The position numbers and the translations under genes are program-made. From an uncultured Collinsella sp. (GTDB lineage Bacteria > Actinomycetota > Coriobacteriia > Coriobacteriales > Coriobacteriaceae), in the NCBI GenBank assembly GCA_900550595.1, contig URTB01000043.1, forward strand, positions 1 through 9,034: a stretch of DNA of 9,034 nucleotides, in the 5' to 3' direction. Shown here one piece after another: positions 5,459 through 9,034 of this stretch. The notes under the pieces were generated by a model. It ran no database searches, was not told the origin of the DNA, and saw nothing but the letters and a program-made list of their open reading frames with translations. Position 1 is the first letter of the stretch. The number at the start of each line of letters is the position of its first letter.

Positions 5459-7435
5459 ATGGCGATTCGGCCGATGGAACCGAGCGGACAATGCGAAAGC
5501 GAGTTGGCGGCGGCTGGAGTGGCGCTGCCCGAACTGCTGGCGCCTGCTGGCGGGCTCGACCAGATGCTCGCGGCGATTGCGGCGGGTGCCGATGCCATCT
5601 ATGCGGGGCTGGACGGATTCAACGCTCGAGTGAGCGCGCATGGCTTTAACGATGATGAGTTCGCGCGCGGTTGTGCCGTGGCCCATGCCCATGGCGTGCG
5701 TGTGTACGTGACGCTCAACGTATTCGTGTTCGATGATGAGCTTGCCGACGCCGTGGCGTTGGGGGCGCATGCGCACGCGTTGGGTGCCGATGCGTTGATT
5801 GTGGCCGATGCCGGGCTGGCTTGCGCGCTACGTGCGGCGATTTCGGGGGTCGAGATTCACCTGTCCACTCAGGCGGGCGCTCATAGCGAGGGTGCCGTGC
5901 AGTTGGCTGCCAAGGAGTTGGGCGTTGAGCGCGTGACGACTGCGCGCGAGCTGAGCGTTGCAGAGATTGAGACGCTTTGCGCTACTGGCGTGCCCATCGA
6001 GGTGTTCTGTCACGGCGCTATTTGCATTGGATACTCGGGTGCGTGCGGGTTCTCTGCCCTTCGACGTGGCCGCTCTGCGATGCGCGGCGACTGCACGCAA
6101 CCGTGCCGTCTATCCTATGACTTGGTGGACGAGGCGGGGCAGAGTGTTGTCGCTGTCGAAGGGGATCGCCTGCTTTGTCCGCGTGACTATCTGGGCATCG
6201 CGCATCTGCCCGAGCTTGTTGCCGCCGGCGTGGCATCGCTCAAGATCGAGGGCCGCATGAAGAATCCCGACTACGTCTTTAACGTGGTGAGGGTGTGGCG
6301 TCGGGCGCTCGATATGCTGCGCGACGGCACATGGGATGCCGATGCGGTGCCGGCGCTTGAGCGCGAGCTGGGAAGGTCGTTCAACCGCGGCTTTACCGAT
6401 GCGTATCTGCGGGGTCGTTCGGGCGCCGAGCTCATGAGCTTTGAGCGCGCGATCAACCAGGGTGTGCGCGTGGGCCACTTGGTGGCGGTGGGTCACGAAG
6501 AGGTGACGGTTGAGCTTGATGCCGCCGTGGCGGCGGGCGATACTCTCGAGATTCGATTTTACCCGGGTGCCGACGCGCGTCCCGATGTGCCCAAGCGCTG
6601 GCCACAGGTGCCTTGCCCCGTGGATGCCGCTGCGGGAGAGCGCATCGTCGTGCATTGCAAACGCAAGGTGGACGCGGGCTGCGAGGTCTATCTGATTCGC
6701 AGTGCCGGCGTGCTGGGGCAGACGGCAACGGTGTTGGAGCGCATGCGGGTCGAGGCAGATGCAGTCGCGCCTGCTGAGCAGTCCGTTGAGGTGCTGCCGT
6801 TTGAGGGCGTTCTGGCAGATGGCGATGTACCGACGGAGTTGGCGGGACCGGCGGAGCCGGCAAAGCATGAGGCTTTTGCTCGTATGGTCTTTGCCTGGGA
6901 GCTGATGGATTTGGATCCGCGCGATGAGTGGGATCTGTCCGATGCGACGGTGGTGCTCGACGAAGTGTGCCGTGCAGGCGACGCCGAGCGGACTCGAGCG
7001 CTTATGCAACGTGCCGGGCGCGTCGTCTGCCGCAATCTGGGACAGGTGGCGATGGCCCGCGAGCTGGGCACGACGTTTGACGTGGCGGCGCCGGTGTTCT
7101 GCGCCAATCGGGCCACGCTTGCCTGGCTGCGCGGGCTTGGCGCGAGGTGGGTATACTTGCCTGCCGAGTTGCTCAGCAATGACAGGGAGCGTATCGCCGA
7201 GCTGGCTGCTGAACCCGGCGTCTTGGGTCCGGTCGACGCCGACCGTCCCGAGCTCATGGTGTGCGAGCACTGCCTGCTGACCGCCGAGGGCGTTTGCGCC
7301 ACCGATGCGACGGGGCGGGTCCGTTGCCGCGACTGCTTGCGTCGTCGGCAGATACGCTATCTGGTCGAGCGTGACGGTACGCGTCTGCCAGTTGCCATCG
7401 ACGCATGCGGCAGGACGAGGATTTTCCTGTCGTAG
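5459..7435 (+). CDS. Peptidase U32 family protein, probable Fe-S RNA hydroxylase (RlhA/TrhP-like)
   Basis: Characterised U32 proteins are mostly not proteases: E. coli RlhA hydroxylates 23S rRNA C2501, TrhP makes 5-hydroxyuridine in tRNA, and UbiU/UbiV hydroxylate ubiquinone precursors, using prephenate and an Fe-S cluster. This 658-residue protein has the U32 barrel at 24-280: PELLAPAGG (24-32), DAIYAGLDGFNAR (45-57), HLSTQA (134-139), EVFCHGAICIGYSGAC (181-196), RGDCTQPCR (209-217) and SLKIEGRMKNPDYV (260-273). C189, C196, C212 or C216, and C240 are likely cluster ligands. FNRGFTDAYLRG (308-319) is also typical. The C-terminus has another Cys group (CEHC at 602-605, C613, CRDC at 623-626) before a 'ERDGTRLPVAIDACGR' ending, as in other large U32 proteins. 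ATG 5459 has GGTGAGGAG seven bases upstream; an in-frame ATG at 5432 would add nine residues and lacks this. The length is closest to RlhA (about 650 residues), but substrate assignment is inference. Confidence 0.9.
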   Translation: MAIRPMEPSGQCESELAAAGVALPELLAPAGGLDQMLAAIAAGADAIYAGLDGFNARVSAHGFNDDEFARGCAVAHAHGVRVYVTLNVFVFDDELADAVALGAHAHALGADALIVADAGLACALRAAISGVEIHLSTQAGAHSEGAVQLAAKELGVERVTTARELSVAEIETLCATGVPIEVFCHGAICIGYSGACGFSALRRGRSAMRGDCTQPCRLSYDLVDEAGQSVVAVEGDRLLCPRDYLGIAHLPELVAAGVASLKIEGRMKNPDYVFNVVRVWRRALDMLRDGTWDADAVPALERELGRSFNRGFTDAYLRGRSGAELMSFERAINQGVRVGHLVAVGHEEVTVELDAAVAAGDTLEIRFYPGADARPDVPKRWPQVPCPVDAAAGERIVVHCKRKVDAGCEVYLIRSAGVLGQTATVLERMRVEADAVAPAEQSVEVLPFEGVLADGDVPTELAGPAEPAKHEAFARMVFAWELMDLDPRDEWDLSDATVVLDEVCRAGDAERTRALMQRAGRVVCRNLGQVAMARELGTTFDVAAPVFCANRATLAWLRGLGARWVYLPAELLSNDRERIAELAAEPGVLGPVDADRPELMVCEHCLLTAEGVCATDATGRVRCRDCLRRRQIRYLVERDGTRLPVAIDACGRTRIFLS

Positions 7436-7454
7436 ATGCTGCGTCGCGTCAGTT

Positions 7455-7463
7455 TGTTATCAT
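7455..7463 (+). promoter_or_regulatory. Extended -10 promoter element for tyrS
   Basis: TGTTATCAT combines the extended -10 TG with TATCAT, 5 of 6 to the consensus. No strong -35 is present, which is usual for extended -10 promoters. It lies 20 bp after the U32 stop codon and predicts a transcript start near 7470, giving a leader of about 60 bases. tyrS would therefore be transcribed independently. Confidence 0.55.
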
Positions 7464-7483
7464 AAGAGAGTTTATGGACTTCC

Positions 7484-7510
7484 AGCACCGCCGTTTTCGG
7501 CGAGGGTGCT
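7484..7510 (+). promoter_or_regulatory. Leader hairpin directly upstream of the tyrS ribosome-binding site
   Basis: AGCACCGCCG (7484-7493) pairs with CGGC (7498-7501) and GGTGCT (7505-7510) around a TTTT loop with a 3-base bulge (GAG, 7502-7504), giving 10 base pairs. The very strong Shine-Dalgarno AAAAGGAGG (7516-7524) follows five bases later. The hairpin may protect the mRNA 5' end or modulate translation. It lacks the features of a T-box leader. Confidence 0.55.
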
Positions 7511-7531
7511 ATAGCAAAAGGAGGATACCCA

Positions 7532-8743
7532 ATGCTGTCTGTTGACGAGCAAATGCGTATCATCACCTCGGGCGCCGCGCAGATCGTTCCCGAGGCCGAC
7601 CTTCGCAAGAAGCTTGAGAAGGGCGAGCCCCTCAACATCAAGCTCGGCGTCGATCCCACCAGCCCCGACCTGCACCTGGGCCACGCCGTGCCGCTGCGCA
7701 AGATGCGTCAGTTCCAGGACCTGGGCCACAACGTCACCCTCATCATCGGCAACGGTACCGCGTTGATTGGCGACCCTTCGGGCAAGAATTCCACCCGTCC
7801 GCAGCTTTCGCAGGAGCAGATCGAGGCCAATGCCGAGACCTACGTGAGCCAGGCCATGAAGATCCTGGATCCCGAGAAGACCACCATCGTGCACAACGGT
7901 GACTGGATCTTGTCGATGGATCTGGCTGGTCTGCTGCAGGTGTGCTCCAAGTTCACCGTCGCCCGTATTCTTGAGCGCGACGACTTTACCAAGCGCTACC
8001 AGTCTCAGACGCCGATCGCCCTGCATGAGTTCCTGTATCCCGTGATGCAGGCTTTCGACTCCGTGCAGATCAAGGCCGACGTGGAGATGGGCGGCACCGA
8101 CCAGCTCTTCAACCTGCTCGCCGGCCGTGAGCTCATGGAGAAGATGGGCATGGAGCCCCAGATTGCGCTCACCATGCCGCTGCTCGAGGGTACCGATGGC
8201 GTCCGTAAGATGTCCAAGTCCTACGGTAACTACATCGGCCTGACCGACGCGCCCAAGGATATGTTCGGCAAGACCATGTCCATCCCCGACGAGATGATCG
8301 GCAAGTACTACCGCCTTGCGAGCTCGCTCACCCCGGCCGAGGTCGACAAGATCGATGCTGCTCTGGCCGACGGCTCTGCCGATCCCTATGAGCTTAAGCG
8401 CGCTCTGGGCCGCGACCTGTGCGACACCTACCACGGCGCCGGTGCCGGCGACGAGGCTCAGGCCGAGTTCGACCGCGTGTTCAAGGAGGGCCAGCTCGCC
8501 GACTTCCCCGAGAAGCATGTTGAGCTGACTGTTAACGACGAGGGCCAAATCTACCTCGCCGGTCTGCTTAAGGACCTGGGCCTTTCGGCCAGCGCCGGCC
8601 AGGCCCGTCGCGACATCGACGGCGGCGGCGTCAAGATCAACGGCAAGGCCGTGGCTCCCAAGAGCTACAACATCGACCCCAGCGCCCTCAAGCTGGGCGA
8701 CACCCTCTCCGTGGGCAAGCGCAAGGGCTTTAAGTTGATCTAA
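7532..8743 (+). CDS. tyrS: Tyrosyl-tRNA synthetase, type 2
   Basis: TyrRS charges tRNA(Tyr) with tyrosine, an essential cytoplasmic step of translation. The 403-residue product is a class I synthetase with the HIGH motif as HLGH (48-51) within LGVDPTSPDLHLGH, GNGTALIGDPSGK (73-85), the tyrosine-site region EMGGTDQLFNLLAGR (185-199), and the KMSKS motif intact at 226-230. A C-terminal S4 RNA-binding domain covers about 339-402 (LAGLLKDLGLSASAGQARRD, then GGGVKINGKAV). The 'DPTSPDLHLGH' form and the early KMSKS position fit the type-2 TyrRS subfamily, unlike the B. subtilis TyrS type. ATG 7532 has a near-perfect AAAAGGAGG seven bases upstream. Codon use is strongly biased to GCC, GAG, AAG and CTG, more than in its neighbours, suggesting high expression. 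It has its own candidate promoter and a strong terminator, so it is likely monocistronic. Confidence 0.97.
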   Translation: MLSVDEQMRIITSGAAQIVPEADLRKKLEKGEPLNIKLGVDPTSPDLHLGHAVPLRKMRQFQDLGHNVTLIIGNGTALIGDPSGKNSTRPQLSQEQIEANAETYVSQAMKILDPEKTTIVHNGDWILSMDLAGLLQVCSKFTVARILERDDFTKRYQSQTPIALHEFLYPVMQAFDSVQIKADVEMGGTDQLFNLLAGRELMEKMGMEPQIALTMPLLEGTDGVRKMSKSYGNYIGLTDAPKDMFGKTMSIPDEMIGKYYRLASSLTPAEVDKIDAALADGSADPYELKRALGRDLCDTYHGAGAGDEAQAEFDRVFKEGQLADFPEKHVELTVNDEGQIYLAGLLKDLGLSASAGQARRDIDGGGVKINGKAVAPKSYNIDPSALKLGDTLSVGKRKGFKLI

Positions 8744-8770
8744 CGGGCAAGTTGACCTCACAAGTGCAAC

Positions 8771-8806
8771 AAGGCCGCAGCCGGGATTCCCGACTGCGGC
8801 CTTTTT
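8771..8806 (+). terminator. Intrinsic terminator after tyrS
   Basis: Arms of 15 bases (8771-8785 and 8789-8803, AAGGCCGCAG...) pair with one C-A mismatch around an ATT loop, and a T-run (8802-8806) follows. It lies 27 bp after the tyrS stop codon. Only two bases separate it from the next, longer inverted repeat. Confidence 0.93.
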
Positions 8807-8808
8807 AG

Positions 8809-8895
8809 ATGATCCCTTGGGGACGGAGGAAAACGGATCACCGAGGGGGTCGGTTTGGCCCGGTGATCCGTTTTCCTCCGTCCCCAAGGGATCAT
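8809..8895. repeat. Inverted repeat with 35-bp perfect arms (candidate REP/MITE-like element)
   Basis: The left arm 8809-8843 (starting ATGATCCCTTGGGGACGG) and the right arm 8861-8895 are exact reverse complements over 35 bp, with a 17-base spacer at 8844-8860. Each arm is bounded by TGATCC and GGATCA (8810-8815 and 8835-8840; 8864-8869 and 8889-8894), so the element is two inverted 31-bp units, each with its own 6-bp terminal inverted repeats. There is no T-tract after it, so it is not a typical terminator, and the tyrS terminator is already complete upstream. It has no coding capacity. Perfect arms suggest recent origin or active maintenance, as in REP/BIME elements or small MITEs. No transposase is in the window. 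Confidence 0.85.
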
Positions 8896-8923
8896 TTGGC
8901 AGTGCCGTTAAGCGGAAGGGGTG

Positions 8924-8953
8924 TTATCGGCGGCCTCCTTTTGGGCATACAAT
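8924..8953 (+). promoter_or_regulatory. Candidate promoter for the gene starting at 9022
   Basis: TACAAT at 8948-8953 matches the -10 consensus at 5 of 6 positions. TTATCG at 8924-8929 is a weak -35 (3 of 6) at 18-bp spacing. Transcription would begin near 8960, just before the hairpin at 8966, giving a leader of about 60 bases. Confidence 0.5.
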
Positions 8954-8965
8954 GGCTATTGGTTT

Positions 8966-9001
8966 GCTGCGGTGAAGGCCTGTCCGCTCCGCAGCTTTTT
9001 T
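8966..9001 (+). terminator. Terminator-like hairpin in the leader of the gene at 9022 (possible attenuator)
   Basis: GCTGCGG (8966-8972) pairs perfectly with CCGCAGC (8989-8995) over 7 bp, and six T residues (8996-9001) follow directly. The loop is 16 bases. It lies between the candidate promoter and the ribosome-binding site AAAGGAG (9010-9016), so it could end transcription before the gene. That arrangement is typical of attenuators, though no competing antiterminator is obvious in the visible leader. Confidence 0.6.
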
Positions 9002-9021
9002 CTACGGTTAAAGGAGTATGT

Positions 9022-9034
9022 ATGTCCGTTGAGG
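9022..9034 (+). CDS. Start of an unidentified gene, cut by the window end
   Basis: ATG at 9022 opens a frame reading M-S-V-E before the window ends. AAAGGAG (9010-9016) is five bases upstream, a good ribosome-binding site. Another ATG at 9018 would read M-Y-V-R and then stop, so it is not the start. The product cannot be identified from four codons. Its leader contains a candidate promoter and a terminator-like hairpin. Confidence 0.65.

Noticed and set aside
6110..7270. 386-codon open frame on the minus strand opposite the U32 gene
   Set aside because: His/Arg-rich antisense translation without domains; the sense strand has clear U32 motifs.
7464..7531. T-box riboswitch before tyrS
   Set aside because: The leader is only about 60 bases, with no specifier stem, no T-box consensus sequence and no terminator.
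7472..8887. 471-codon open frame on the minus strand opposite tyrS
   Set aside because: It is a shadow of the strongly codon-biased tyrS, and its start would lie in the 35-bp inverted repeat.
9018..9032. ATG at 9018 as the start of the last gene
   Set aside because: The frame reads four codons and then TGA; ATG 9022 has better spacing to AAAGGAG and stays open.

Overview
The window is an ordinary chromosomal stretch of a moderately GC-rich, Gram-positive-type bacterium. The gene content and protein style point to an actinobacterial lineage, most plausibly class Coriobacteriia (Collinsella-like). This is inferred from the Ala/Lys/Glu-tailed L17, the rplQ-truA order, a PBP with a long Thr/Gly/Pro tail, a large U32 protein and a type-2 TyrRS; no rRNA is present to confirm it. 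There is no phage, IS, CRISPR or defence module.

Layout, left to right. The 3' end of rplQ (1-209) closes with a strong terminator, followed by truA (302-1126). Next is a divergent GT2-like glycosyltransferase (1246-2322) whose DxD position reads NAN. After a 132-bp intergenic region with repeats and a perfect palindrome comes argR (2455-2892). argR converges on a minus-strand bifunctional class A penicillin-binding protein (3108-5297), with one terminator per strand between them. A 161-bp divergent intergenic region with two inverted repeats separates the PBP gene from a U32-family protein (5459-7435). tyrS (7532-8743) follows with its own likely promoter and leader hairpin. The right end holds the tyrS terminator, an inverted repeat with 35-bp perfect arms (8809-8895), a probable promoter, a terminator-like hairpin inside the next leader, and the first codons of a further gene (9022 onward).

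The genes serve translation and RNA modification (L17, TruA, TyrRS, probably the U32 protein), the cell envelope (PBP, perhaps the glycosyltransferase) and arginine-responsive regulation (ArgR). They look like mostly separate transcription units, each with its own intergenic signals, rather than one operon. No clearly new multi-gene system is visible. The parts most worth a second look are intergenic: the 35-bp-arm repeat after tyrS, the hairpin plus T-tract in the leader of the last gene, the palindrome at the argR start region, and the hairpins in the PBP leader.
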